In this document: positions 36,264 to 46,800 of the stretch, piece after piece
How the letters are laid out: each line of letters opens with the position of its first letter
Numbering within the stretch: position 1 is the stretch's first letter
Source: Leptolyngbya sp. FACHB-261
GTDB taxonomy: Bacteria > Cyanobacteriota > Cyanobacteriia > FACHB-261
Length of the DNA stretch: 64,000 bases
Reading direction: 5' to 3'
Assembly: GCF_014696065.1 (NCBI RefSeq)
Contig: NZ_JACJPL010000022.1
Location: forward strand, 62,001-126,000
Translations under genes and position numbers: made by a program
Notes under the pieces: generated by a model
The model's input: the letters and a program-made list of their open reading frames with translations, nothing else
The model's database searches: none
Told to the model about the DNA's origin: nothing

Positions 36264-36740
36264 ATGAAAACTACCCTTCGCAACACTGCTCTAGTCGCCC
36301 TCTTCACCCTTGGTCTAGCCTCCACTGCTCAAGCCAATGGCATTCCCCAGAAGGTCCGCGAGCACTTCGAAACTGCTGCCATTCCCGCTCAAGTCCGCGA
36401 CCATATGTTGACTGCCGAGATTCCTCAGCAGCTGCGGGACCACCTCCTGACCGCCTCCGCTGACATCACTGGTCCTTCTGATGCTCAATACAGCGTGCGT
36501 AACCTGCAAGCTGCGATTCCTGACAAGCTGCGCCAGCGGTTTGAGACAGCTGAGATTCCCCAACAACTGAGAGACCATCTCTTGACCGCTTCGGCTGATG
36601 TGATTGGTCCTTCTGATGCTCAATACAGCGTACGTAACCTGCAAGCCGCGATTCCGACTCAGGTACGTGACCACTTGTTAACTGCCTCTGCTAGCCCTAA
36701 AGCCAACGGTTACGATACAGGTCTGATTCAGCAGGCTTAA
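36264..36740 (+). CDS. Secreted protein built of IPxxxRxHxxTA repeats
   Basis: A signal peptide (MKTTLRNTALVALFTLGLASTAQA) leads a 134-residue mature part made of repeats. Six copies of a 12-residue unit IP.(K/Q)(V/L)R(D/E/Q)H.(L/E)TA can be counted; from the third, a larger unit (IPQQLRDHLLTASAD, then IGPSDAQYSVRNLQAA) is duplicated with few changes. Each unit should form a short amphipathic helix. The duplicated DNA shows that expansion is recent or conserved by selection. I know of no named family. The ATG is nine bases after GAGGAAAG, and its leader can mask that site. Confidence 0.78.
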   Translation: MKTTLRNTALVALFTLGLASTAQANGIPQKVREHFETAAIPAQVRDHMLTAEIPQQLRDHLLTASADITGPSDAQYSVRNLQAAIPDKLRQRFETAEIPQQLRDHLLTASADVIGPSDAQYSVRNLQAAIPTQVRDHLLTASASPKANGYDTGLIQQA

Positions 36741-37215
36741 GTTACCTCTGGTTGCAGTTCCTTAATTTGCAGTCAGGGTAGTCGTCAAAGCCACTTACGA
36801 CATTGACGATGTCAATTAGGCTTATAGCTTAAGCTTACGGCTTGACCCAATAGACCTTCAGGCTCCGACTTGCCAGCAGGGCAAATTGATGCTGCCTAAA
36901 CCAAGAGCCACCTTATTTTAAGGCTTCAACTGGGCTTCCTTTCGCCAGTACCTATCAGCCTAACTGCGTCAGCTTAAGCATTACTTAAGTTTGGTGCAAA
37001 TCCGCCACAACTGCTCCGCAGCATCCTTAATCTATATCGTCAACCTATATCGTCTGCATAACTGGCTGGACCTAACCCTATAGATCAACAGAGGGCAATC
37101 GAGAAGAGAGCTCTTTAATCCCAAAGCCAACGATCCAATCGAACGAGCTAAACACCAGCAACGACTGCTCCACGAGCCCCAATCATCCACCTTACTCAAC
37201 CTGGAGACTAAAATT
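36741..37215. other. Intergenic stretch without a clear gene
   Basis: It holds a 6-base inverted repeat ATTGAC-GAT-GTCAAT near 36800 and no convincing open frame. A long leader for the DUF4278 gene is likely, as that gene has a good GGAG 10 bases before its ATG. Confidence 0.5.
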
Positions 37216-37434
37216 ATGCAACTCTCTTACCGTGGCATTGCTTATAACTCCGCTACCTCTGCCGTTAAGGTGACCTCAGGTCAGACCGTTGGTCAGTATC
37301 GAGGTGCAGCCCTGAGAGCACAACGTTTCACCCTGCCTTTAACCTACAAATTTTCTGTAGGCACACAGTACCGAGGTGTAGGCTCCCAGTCTGTTGCAAC
37401 TTCTTCTGGCTCGAATCTAGCTAGCAGCTTTTAG
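37216..37434 (+). CDS. DUF4278 domain protein
   Basis: A 72-residue basic protein beginning MQLSYRGIAYNS and continuing VKVTSGQTVGQYRGAALRAQRF, the hallmark start and Y/R-G-x pattern of cyanobacterial DUF4278 proteins. No transmembrane helix or signal is seen. The family is often stress- or light-responsive in expression surveys, but its function is unknown. GGAG lies just upstream of the ATG. Confidence 0.85.
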   Translation: MQLSYRGIAYNSATSAVKVTSGQTVGQYRGAALRAQRFTLPLTYKFSVGTQYRGVGSQSVATSSGSNLASSF

Positions 37435-37601
37435 ACAGCAGTTGTCTTCTTAACGCTATAGCAAATCCAAATACCAGAAACCATCAGCAATTGGCCTAAG
37501 CTGAAAATGTTCGCAGGACATTGTACGTTTTTAGATTAACCTTAAGGCCGTTTCCAATCACAGTTTTTTCTAGCCACAGTTCAAAGTAAAAAGGCTCTGA
37601 G

Positions 37602-38749
37602 TTACTTGCTCCAAAAAGCCAGTATCAGACCAACCGTTAGCAATTGCACAAACACAACTAAGGCGACACAAGCAGGCCAACCGCCTGCCGACCAAAAAAG
37701 ACCCGGTACTATTGCCCCAACACTGCCGCCGATGTAGTAGAAGGTCAAATAAAGCCCAGCCGCAGAAGATCGAGCGTAGCCAGCTGCAACCCCTACATAG
37801 CTAGTTGCAGCAGACTGACAGATAAAGATACCCGTTGCAAAGATTGCTAGACCAATAATCACTAACCAGAGTGTCAGCCATAGGGTCAGCAAAATGCCTA
37901 AACAGCCGGTAGCCGTTGCGGCAGTAGAGGCTAACCGATAGCCGAAGCGGTCGATCCACTTACCTGCAATTGGCGTCACAATCACACCGAGTAGGTAAAC
38001 GCAAAAAATTGAGCCGAGTGCTACTGTTCCCAAGCCAACGGTGGTGCAGCCAGGTAGAAATTAACATAGGTAAAGACAGCAACAATCGCAAACAGCACAT
38101 TAAATCCAGCCGTGTAGGCAGCAATCAAACGCGGATTGCGCAAATGAGCTGACATTGCTCGTAGTGACGCCAATACATTTTTCTGGCGCACAAACCGGCG
38201 AGAGGCTGGCAACCAGGCCCAAACAGCTAAGCCTCCCAGGAAATTTAAGCAACCCAGCATCACAAACACCCAGCGCCAACCCCAATGAGCGGCAACCACC
38301 CCTGCAAGGAAGCGGCCTGAAAAGCCACCAATCACGTTGCCGGTCACATAGGTAGCCATTACCGAGCCAACTCCCAACCCCGCCCATTCCTCGGTGATGT
38401 AAGCAATTGTCACCGCGAAGATACCAGGCATTGCCAGCCCCTGAGCGAAGCGCCAGCCAATCAGCTCTGGCAGTCCTGAGGCCGTGGCAGCCAGCAGCGT
38501 TGGCACAGCCAGAACTAGAATGGCAGCTGTAATCACGCGTTTGCGCCCCAAAGTATCAGCGAACAGACCTACTAAGGGCGCGGCGATGGCCACAGCGATC
38601 GTGGTCGCGCTGATCATCAGGCTCACCTCGCCTTCGCTTGCCTGAAAGACCTGAGTGAACAGAGGCAGCAGCGACTGAGGCGCGTAGAGATCAAGAAAGG
38701 TGCAAAAGCCTGCCAAAGCAACGGCGAAGGTTCGCCGATCAATCTTCAT
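37602..38749 (-). pseudogene. MFS transporter gene with one frameshift
   Basis: From ATG 38749 the first frame encodes MKIDRRTFAVALAGFCTFLDLYAPQSLLPLFTQVF and eight membrane segments, including the MFS motif GLFADTLGRKRVI. It breaks at about 38027 (APPLAWEQ stop). One missing base restores LGTVALGSIFCVYLLGVIVTPIAGKWIDRFGYR, giving the last four helices to 37602. The protein would be of the YnfM-like drug/solute exporter type, about 380 residues. A TTT read or mutated to TT would explain the lesion. The first frame also reads 35 codons upstream of ATG 38749, which I take as non-coding. Confidence 0.85.
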
Positions 38750-39016
38750 GGAAGTTTCAGCGCTAGCAATGTTCAGAGCCAACAGTTTAACGCGGTAACT
38801 CAGAGTAAAACCTGAGCTTGGGCAAACGTTTTGAGGTGTTCTGAAGCGAAGCAATACCTGACAAAACTCAGCTGCCTATTACAACTGCCTATCCCATCGG
38901 TAGATTTTCTTTACTCAGGTCTGATTCCTGACAAGCCGCTGTAGGATTCTCAAATCTGGTTCGCCCGATTGCTCAATCAAACCAGAATTGATATCAGAAC
39001 AAAGGAGTTTGTTCGT

Positions 39017-40426
39017 GTGAGTGTTCTCATCAAAAATGGTCGCATCATCACTGCTAGCGACGATTATCGGGCTGACATTTTTATTGAACGTGAGCAAATT
39101 ACCTTGATTGGAGCGGATCTCAGTCAAGTTCAAGCTGACACGGTAGTTGATGCCACAGACAAATTGGTCATTCCTGGTGGCATTGATGTTCATACACACA
39201 TGGAATTGCCCTTTGGCGGTACGTTTGCCTCTGATGATTTTGCAACTGGCACCCGTGCAGCAGCCTTTGGCGGCACCACTCACATCATCGATTTCGCTGT
39301 GCAATATCGAGGACAGACGCTACGACAAGGGCTAGAGACCTGGCACAAGAAAGCTGAGGGCAAAGCCTGTGTTGATTACAGCTTCCACATGATTATGACC
39401 GAGGTAAACCCCGGCATTCTCAGCGAAATGGATGCGTTAATTGAGCAGGAAGGGGTCACCAGTTTCAAGCTATTTATGGCCTATCCCGGTGTGTTCTATC
39501 TAGATGATGGTGAGATTTTTCGAGTCATGCAACGGGCAGGCGAAAACGGTGGCCTCATTTGTATGCACGCTGAGAATGGCATTGTGATCGATGTTCTGGT
39601 TGAGCAAGCTTTAGCTGCCGGTAATACAGCTCCGAAATATCATGCCCTCACCCGACCTTCTTCGATGGAAGGCGAAGCCACACACCGAGCCATTAGACTG
39701 GCAGAGTTGGCCCGTACTCCAGTCTACATAGTGCATCTTTCTGCTCTAGAAGCGTTGCAGGCTGTAACTGAAGCCCGCGATTTAGGCATCCCAGCCCACG
39801 CCGAAACTTGCCCCCAATATTTATTTTTGTCCTACGACAACTACGAGGAACCTGGCTTTGATGGGGCTAAATATGTGATGTCACCACCCTTGCGTCCTTG
39901 CCATCATCAGGCGCATTTGTGGCGCGGTTTGCAGTACAACGATTTGCAAGTAATCTCCACCGATCACTGTCCTTTTTGTATGAAAGAAGGCTTTCAGGGT
40001 TTACCCCGTCAGAAAGAATTGGGTCTAGATAATTTCAGCAAGATCCCGAATGGTGCACCTGGTGTGGAAACTCGAATGAGCTTGATTTACGACGGTGGCG
40101 TGCGCACCGGCAAGTTCAGCCTCAATCGCTTTGTCGAACTTACTTCTACGACCCCAGCGCGCATTTTTGGTCTATGGCCGCGTAAGGGCACGATTGCTGT
40201 TGGCTCTGATGCCGATTTGGTGGTATTCGACCCCGAGGCCCGCAAAACGATTTCGGCCAGCACTCACCACATGCGCGTTGACTATAACCCTTACGAAGGC
40301 CGAGAAGTGCAGGGAGTGCCAACGCAAGTTCTCTCCCGAGGCCAGCTTGTTATCGATGGCGACCAGTTTGTAGGCTCAGCCGGACGGGGTAGTTTTACTA
40401 AACGGGGCTGCTTTAACTACTACTAA
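39017..40426 (+). CDS. hydA: Dihydropyrimidinase (D-hydantoinase family)
   Basis: The enzyme opens the ring of dihydrouracil, dihydrothymine or hydantoins in reductive pyrimidine breakdown. Binuclear metal ligands are visible: DVHTHMEL, the lysine that is carbamylated in SFKLFMAYPG, CMHAENG, VHLSALEAL and STDHCPF. The canonical CPQYLFLSYDNY and KYVMSPPLRP segments are present. The GTG at 39017 follows AAAGGAG by 9 bases and the family begins at V..LIKNGRI, so I prefer it over the ATG 16 codons earlier. No downstream pathway gene (beta-ureidopropionase) is nearby. Confidence 0.93.
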   Translation: MSVLIKNGRIITASDDYRADIFIEREQITLIGADLSQVQADTVVDATDKLVIPGGIDVHTHMELPFGGTFASDDFATGTRAAAFGGTTHIIDFAVQYRGQTLRQGLETWHKKAEGKACVDYSFHMIMTEVNPGILSEMDALIEQEGVTSFKLFMAYPGVFYLDDGEIFRVMQRAGENGGLICMHAENGIVIDVLVEQALAAGNTAPKYHALTRPSSMEGEATHRAIRLAELARTPVYIVHLSALEALQAVTEARDLGIPAHAETCPQYLFLSYDNYEEPGFDGAKYVMSPPLRPCHHQAHLWRGLQYNDLQVISTDHCPFCMKEGFQGLPRQKELGLDNFSKIPNGAPGVETRMSLIYDGGVRTGKFSLNRFVELTSTTPARIFGLWPRKGTIAVGSDADLVVFDPEARKTISASTHHMRVDYNPYEGREVQGVPTQVLSRGQLVIDGDQFVGSAGRGSFTKRGCFNYY

Positions 40427-40494
40427 TAGCTACTAGTAGCTTCTTGCTGTGCAAACGGTAATTAGAGAGACATAGAAGAGTTGTCACAATACCT

Positions 40495-40526
40495 TTAGGC
40501 TTTGCTAGTTTGATAGCAAAGCCTAA
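40495..40526 (+). terminator. Hairpin after hydA
   Basis: TTAGGCTTTGCTA (40495-40507) and TAGCAAAGCCTAA (40514-40526) form a perfect 13-pair stem with loop GTTTGA. No T-run follows, so it may serve transcript stability more than termination. The AAAGCC element recurs three more times downstream to 40570. Confidence 0.5.
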
Positions 40527-40684
40527 GCTGGTAAAGCCCAAATCGGTAAAGCCTCACGCTCTAAAGCCTCAGAATTTAGTGAGCTAGATCTAGCTTAAAG
40601 CCAGCATGCAAAATCCAAACAGCCTGCAAGTTTATTAGATACACGTTGTACACTAGGGCCTAGCTCCTAACCAGTGAGGCTCTA

Positions 40685-41965
40685 GTGGTGCAGCAGGGAT
40701 GGCTCCTTAGTTTAGGATTATTTGCTGGTGGTTTATCGACACTTGCTGGAGTGTCACCAATTCTGGCACAACAAGCACAGCCCGCTCGGGCACGAACTTG
40801 CTCACTAGCGGCCCCCGACCAGCGAGAAGACCGCCTAATTTATGCCAAGGTTTGCACGCTTCTCCTAAATGTTGAATTGACCCCTCGGAGGCAAAGGGTA
40901 TCGCGTCCAGCTCAGCTACTCGATGATTTTGCTCCCCTAGACTCCTTACAAACGGGAAGGAATGCTAAAGCCAGTTTGCTGTTCAATGAAGGATCTTTGG
41001 CGATTATTGGCCCTGATTCCGTTTTTCGATTTGAGCGGGGATTGCGCAGTTTTCAACTCAAGGATAGAACAACAGCCCCCGAGACGATCTTCAAACTCAA
41101 TCGCGGCATGTCAGTGGTTCTCAGCATTGATGGCAGTGTGGTGACCAGGGTCGAAACCCCCGGTAGCCAAATCGAAATTCGAGCAGAAGCTCTACCCTCT
41201 GCTAGGACATTGAACAAACAGGAAGCAGCTACTGTCCTGTCTAGTGCACGCCGCAAAGCAGCGGTGTTTGTGCAGTACGATCCAGCAGCTAAGCAAGCTC
41301 GCGTTTTTGCCTTGACACCGGGAGATATTAGCGTTTCTAACCAAGCAGGAGAAGCTAGAGTAGCGCTGCAAGCTGGTCAGACGGTTGCTGTGACTGGTGG
41401 CGCCGTTGGACCAGTTCGGGAATTTGACCTGGAGAGTTTTTATCAAACCAACGAACTAGCAGCAGTGCTGGGGCCAGGACAGGGAGGACAAGTTGCTCAG
41501 GAGGCTCCGCAGATTCAGGCCACACTCAATGCCGTTCGGACTGAAACCGTCAGAGCAGCAGAAATTCAAAGTTTTCGTGCTGAAGCTTTAACTGGCGGAG
41601 AGCCTTTTGCCGATGACGATAATTCCTATCGGCAGGGAAGGAGCCCACGTAGAGAGGAATTTAACGATCGGCCTGGCAGGTTCTACAGAGATACAGAGAG
41701 AACCGGTAGATTTGTAGGCAATGATGGAATTACCAACAACTTGGTCGTGAATTTTGATAATGGCACCCTACAAATCGATGGGGTAACAGGTCGAGAGAGT
41801 TCCCTTGGCCTCAGCGGTAGGCGAGGGTCTGGCACGATCATCAACGAGGATGGAACAGCGACCCGGATTGAAGTCTTCGATCTAAACGGGGAAGAGCCAA
41901 ATATTCCCAGTGGGCCATTTCCTGGGCGTATTAGAACTGGCAGAACTCGCTCACCTGATCGCTAG
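40685..41965 (+). CDS. FecR-like secreted protein
   Basis: A signal peptide (LLSLGLFAGGLSTLAGVSPILAQQ) precedes a FecR-type domain (about 70-160): LQTGRNAKASLLFNEGSLAIIGPDSVFRFE and LNRGMSVVLSIDGSVVTRVETPGSQIEI. Classical FecR is a periplasmic signal relay to a sigma factor; cyanobacterial FecR-like proteins have this outward-facing domain without the N-terminal cytoplasmic part and their targets are unclear. The C-terminal third is polar and Arg-rich (RRGSGTIINEDGTATRIEVF). A start at GTG 40685 or GTG 40688 fits equally. The porin gene starts 74 bases after its stop. Confidence 0.82.
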   Translation: MVQQGWLLSLGLFAGGLSTLAGVSPILAQQAQPARARTCSLAAPDQREDRLIYAKVCTLLLNVELTPRRQRVSRPAQLLDDFAPLDSLQTGRNAKASLLFNEGSLAIIGPDSVFRFERGLRSFQLKDRTTAPETIFKLNRGMSVVLSIDGSVVTRVETPGSQIEIRAEALPSARTLNKQEAATVLSSARRKAAVFVQYDPAAKQARVFALTPGDISVSNQAGEARVALQAGQTVAVTGGAVGPVREFDLESFYQTNELAAVLGPGQGGQVAQEAPQIQATLNAVRTETVRAAEIQSFRAEALTGGEPFADDDNSYRQGRSPRREEFNDRPGRFYRDTERTGRFVGNDGITNNLVVNFDNGTLQIDGVTGRESSLGLSGRRGSGTIINEDGTATRIEVFDLNGEEPNIPSGPFPGRIRTGRTRSPDR

Positions 41966-42039
41966 CCTCACAGTGGAGGCTGTACTTTTAGATGCACGGA
42001 TTTTAATTACCCAGTGGGAAGACACCCACGAGTACCTCA

Positions 42040-43821
42040 ATGAATACCTCAGTGAATACCTGTATATTTGCGCTCTTGTCTGGAGCTTTGGCATGCTTCT
42101 CAATAGCTTCTAAAGCTGGGGCTGAACAAGTTGATTGGCCACAGTCAACTTCATTTACTTCAACGTTATCTGGTGAGGTTCAACCCCCCAGTTTAATTGA
42201 AGGTGTAGGCTTACCTGAAGGAGCCGCTATTCAAATTTCTTCTGAGGTGTTGGGCTCAGACACTCCGAATTCTGATGCAAGGCTATTCAACGTCTATAGT
42301 GCAGAGGGAGATCAAATTGTTCCAATTGATGCTGAGCAAGCAGCACAAATCACTTCCGTTTCCCAATTATCTGATGTAGATCCAACTGATTGGGCATTTC
42401 AAGCCCTGCAATCATTAACAGAGCGCTACGGTGTAATTTCAGGTTATCCCGATGGCAATTTTCGGGGCAATCGAGTCATCAGTCGCTATGAGTTTGCGGC
42501 TGGATTAAATGCAACCCTAGCTAAAGTGAGCGCACTCCTGGCAACAGGTAGTTCAAATCCGGTTAATCGCGCAGATTTAGAAACTCTGCAGAAGTTGCAA
42601 GAGAATTTTGCCAGCGAGCTAGCAACCTTGCGCGGTCAGATTGATAGCCTTGAGGCTCGTAATACTGAGTTAGCAGCCAACCAATTTTCGACAACAACCG
42701 TTTTGGGCGGCGAGGCGATTTTTGGTCTGTCAGTTGCAGGCGGTGGCGGTCCACCTGGGCAGGGGGATTCCAATACAGTTCTAAACTACTTATCCCGCCT
42801 GCAATTTACAACTGCTTTTTCCAATCGAGATTTGCTGCGAATTGGCCTAGTTGCAGGCAACTTTAGTGATGATGGCTTTGCTAGTCCTGGCTCTCTCAAT
42901 ACCAACATGGCTCTGCTGTCGTACCAGGGCGATACATCATATCGTGATATAGATGACCAGGCTGTTGGTGCTAAAGGTAGCCGAGTTGTTCTGGATGCTG
43001 TAGAGTATCGATTTTCAGCCTTTAATGATCGAATTGTCTTCTCAATTATTCCTGCTGGATTTAGCCTGAGTAGTATCCTCTCGCCCAATTCACCTTATTC
43101 TGATTCTGGTCGGGGAGCTATTTCCCAATTTGGTGAATTTAGCCCAATTTTCAAAATTGGCAGCTTGGATGCTGGCTTGGGCTTTGACTGGTTTATTAAT
43201 GGTAAAATTCGCTTGCAATTTGCCTACGGTAGCCGCAATTCTAGTGATGCGGCGGATGGTCTATTCAGTGCTGACCACAGTGCTTTGGGCATTCAGTTTC
43301 TTTTGCGGCCCAGTCGCAATTTAAACATAGGTTTGGCATACGTTAATGCTTTCGCCGATGATGGTCGGCTGGATACTTATACAGGTAGCTTTAATGCCGA
43401 CACCTCTGGTGGCATTGGTGAACCAGCGAAAATTCATGCATTCAATGGTACTTTGCAGTGGCGATTGTCGCCTAGCTTCACCCTAAGTGCTTGGGGAGGG
43501 TTAATCATCACTAACTCTCTAGAGTCGGATGCAATTATGGCCACAACGACCTATCAGTTTTCTCTGGGTTTTTTCGACCCATTTGGTAGAGAAGGCGATC
43601 TATTAGCCCTGTTAGTGGGTCAACCGCCCAAGCTGGTTGCTGGTCTTGCAATTGAACGGGCGGATGAGGGCAGTGGTATTCATTACGAGTTGTTCTACCG
43701 CCTTCAGGTGAACGATAATATTTCGATTACCCCAGGCTTCTTCTACGTTAGCGATCCGGGCCACATTCCTGACAACAACGATATTTTTGTCGCCACAATT
43801 CGCACAACTTTTCGATTTTAG
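42040..43821 (+). CDS. Iron-uptake-type porin (SLH plus OprB domains)
   Basis: The outer-membrane porin has a signal peptide (CIFALLSGALACFSIASKAGA), an SLH motif (about 105-165: VSQLSDVDPTDWAFQALQSLTERYGVISGYPDGNFRG, in its usual place), a coiled coil (LETLQKLQENFASELATLRGQIDSLEARN) and a long beta-barrel ending in aromatic TIRTTFRF. SLH binds the cell-wall polysaccharide; the barrel lets small nutrients pass. Cyanobacterial relatives have been linked to inorganic iron uptake. The gene follows the FecR-like gene and may share regulation. Confidence 0.9.
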   Translation: MNTSVNTCIFALLSGALACFSIASKAGAEQVDWPQSTSFTSTLSGEVQPPSLIEGVGLPEGAAIQISSEVLGSDTPNSDARLFNVYSAEGDQIVPIDAEQAAQITSVSQLSDVDPTDWAFQALQSLTERYGVISGYPDGNFRGNRVISRYEFAAGLNATLAKVSALLATGSSNPVNRADLETLQKLQENFASELATLRGQIDSLEARNTELAANQFSTTTVLGGEAIFGLSVAGGGGPPGQGDSNTVLNYLSRLQFTTAFSNRDLLRIGLVAGNFSDDGFASPGSLNTNMALLSYQGDTSYRDIDDQAVGAKGSRVVLDAVEYRFSAFNDRIVFSIIPAGFSLSSILSPNSPYSDSGRGAISQFGEFSPIFKIGSLDAGLGFDWFINGKIRLQFAYGSRNSSDAADGLFSADHSALGIQFLLRPSRNLNIGLAYVNAFADDGRLDTYTGSFNADTSGGIGEPAKIHAFNGTLQWRLSPSFTLSAWGGLIITNSLESDAIMATTTYQFSLGFFDPFGREGDLLALLVGQPPKLVAGLAIERADEGSGIHYELFYRLQVNDNISITPGFFYVSDPGHIPDNNDIFVATIRTTFRF

Positions 43822-43836
43822 GAGTGATGTATCAGT

Positions 43837-46800
43837 TTAAGGAAGGCAGATTCGACGATCCTGTGCGTTCACATTCGGATTTGTTTTCAAATAATCATGT
43901 AAGCGCTCGCAGCCTCGTGCGATCAAATCGTTCAAACCAAGGTTCCACAGGATTACAGTTGGGTTTGCCGAATTTGTTGTGGGGTTGTCGCTAACACTCA
44001 GAAGGAACCTGCCATTTGGGCTGAACACGACCCTACGCACATCGTTAAAATGCCCAACTAGAGTATTCAGCAAACTGCCATCGCTCACGTTCCAAAGTTT
44101 AACGGTCCCATCTGCACTGCTAGAGGCCAAAACTCGACCATCAGGGCTAAAACTGACGCTTTTAACACCGCCATCGTGACCCGTGATCGTATGCAGCCGT
44201 TGACCATCAGCTACGCGCCAGAGCTTCACTGTGTTATCCTCACTAGCAGAAGCTAGGAGCCGACCATCGGGGCTGAAACTAACTGCGGCAACTGATGAAC
44301 TGTGTCCATTAAGCGTCTTAAGCAAAGTGCCATTAGCCACTCGCCAGAGCTTTATTGTCTTGTCATCACCACTAGAAGCTAACATCTGGCCATCAGGGCT
44401 GAAACTAACACTGCGCACATAGTCACTGTGCTGTAGAATTCTCAGCAGGCGACCCTGTCGGATGTCCCAAAGCTTGATCGTTTCGTCCAAACTGGCAGAA
44501 GCAAGTAGGCGACCATCAGGGCTAAAGCTGATACTGCGGATCCCGTCGCCATGCCCCTCTCCCTTCAGAGAACGCGGCGCCCAGCCTCGCTGAATATCCC
44601 AGAGTTTAACGAGGTTGTCATCGCCACCAGAAGCGAGGAACCGACCATCAGGACTGAAGCTCAAGCCGTATAGTGGGTCATCCCCTGGCAGTACCTTCGC
44701 AGGCAATTGAGCATTACCTTCCGTGCGCCAAATCTGAATCCCTTGGTCCTCACCCGCTGTCGCAAACCACTGCCCATTAGGACTGAAGCTGGCGCTATAT
44801 AGGGTATCAGAAGCACTAAAACCCGGAGCTAAGTTCCACAGGTGAACGAGCTTATCTGCTCCAGCAGAGGCCAAGGTTCGGCCATCTGGGCTCAAGCTCA
44901 AACTAGCAACCGCCGCGCCAGTTCCACTGAGCAATCTGAAGCGTCCCGTTTCGATGTTCCAAGTTTGGAGCAGGCCATCCGAACGGCTGGAAACTAGAGC
45001 CTTACCATTACGGCTGAATTGAAGGTTCGTAATACCTGCTAGATCACGGCTATTTGATCCGGCTACTCGGCTGGGTGAGCCAGACAAGGTTTTAATTAAT
45101 TGGCCATTAGCAACCTGCCACAACTGAATAGCGTCATCTTCGCCCCCAGTTGCCACACTGCGTCCATCTGGGCTGAAACTGACACAGTTCATGCCGTCCT
45201 TGCCCGCTAAGGTTTGGCGTACTGCCCCATCGACAACATTCCAAAGCTTAACGGTTTTGTCTTGACTGGCTGAGGCTAAGGTTCTGCCATCCGGGCTGAA
45301 ACTAATCGCCTGGACAAAACCCTGGTGACCACTCAACGTTCTGAGCAAGCGACCATCTAAACTCCAAAGCTTGACGGTTGCATCCCGGCTAGCAGAGGCC
45401 AGAGTGCGACCATCAGGACTGAAGCGAATCGCGGTGATGGTGTTGCCATGATTGGTTGGCAGAGTTCGCAGCAGCCTACCGTCTCGGCTCCAGACCTTGA
45501 GCACTCGGTCGGTGCTGGAGGCGAACACCTGACCGTCGGGGCTAAAGACAACGCTACTGATCCGAGTTTGAGGCTCGTCAAGCGTTCGCAGCAGGCGACC
45601 ATCTAGACGCCAGAGCTTCAGAGTTCGGTCGGCACTGCCCGAAACTAGAATTTGGCCGTCTGGACTGAAGCTGACGCTGGTGACTTTATCGCTGTGCCCC
45701 ACTAAACGATTGCGCTCTTGAGAGGCATAGAGGCTTTGCTGCAAGCTGGCAGCAATTTGAGTTTGAGTTGTAGCCTGCCCCGTTGTCGCCTTCCCTGAAT
45801 GCAGAGATCTAAACAGTTGACCCGCCTTAACCGCAGTAATGAGAGACTCCAAGCCCTCATCAGCCAAAAATCGAGCCTCAGATTCTGAGACGAACGCTTG
45901 GATTAGCCGTTGCTGAGCTTCCTGGCGGGCAACTTCGGCTTCCCTTCGGCGTTCAGCCTCGGCTTTTTGGGCTGCCTCTGCCCTGGCCCTTTGCGCAGCT
46001 TCTGCTGTTCGGGCGGCTTCAGCTTCCTTGCGACGTTCTGCTTCGGCTTTTTGCGCAGCTTCGGCGGTCCGCTTAGCCTCCTCAGCGGTTCGCTCGCCTT
46101 GCTCCGCTCGCTCTCGTTGTCTCTCTGCGCGTTGGCGTTGGGTAATTGCTTCTTGACGCTGGTTAAGGGCCTCCTGGCGCTGCTCATCGGCGGTCTGTTT
46201 CTGGGCAACGGCTACAGCAGCTAGCACCGTTAGCCCCACCAGAGCTATACAGACAGCGCCTAAAGTAAGTCGCTGCTGTTGGGTTTGCGCCCTACGACTG
46301 CTGATGATGTACGGCGTATGCAAAGGGGCCACGGGAGGCTGCTGCCCTGTCCCTTGAGCCAGCCACTCTTCTGCCGCTTTTAAGTCTTTGCCTCGAAGCA
46401 AGAAGCTGCGATCACGTCCGGCCCTATCCCACTCTAGCGCCCGCATTAGAAAGCGAGTGTGGGCCCGAACGTACTTGAGGTCTGTGTTAACGGCCTGAAC
46501 CAGGCGTTGCAAATTCCGCGCAAATTCCTCTTCCTGGCGGAAAAAGATCCAATTGTGAACAGAGACAGCCGTGTGTATCGCCTCGCGATCCTGTGGCTCC
46601 ACTGGCTCATGCAGTACGACCGGAATCAGACGTTTGTTGTGGTGGATAGCATGCTCAATCTCTCGACGACAGATGTCAGAACGAATCGAAGTCAGGCTAA
46701 TGACAAAGACAAAGGTATTGGCAGACTCAATCGCAGACTCGATCGCCTTCCACCACTCCTCAGCCGGGAGAATTTCCTGCCAGTCCACCCAGACAGAGTG

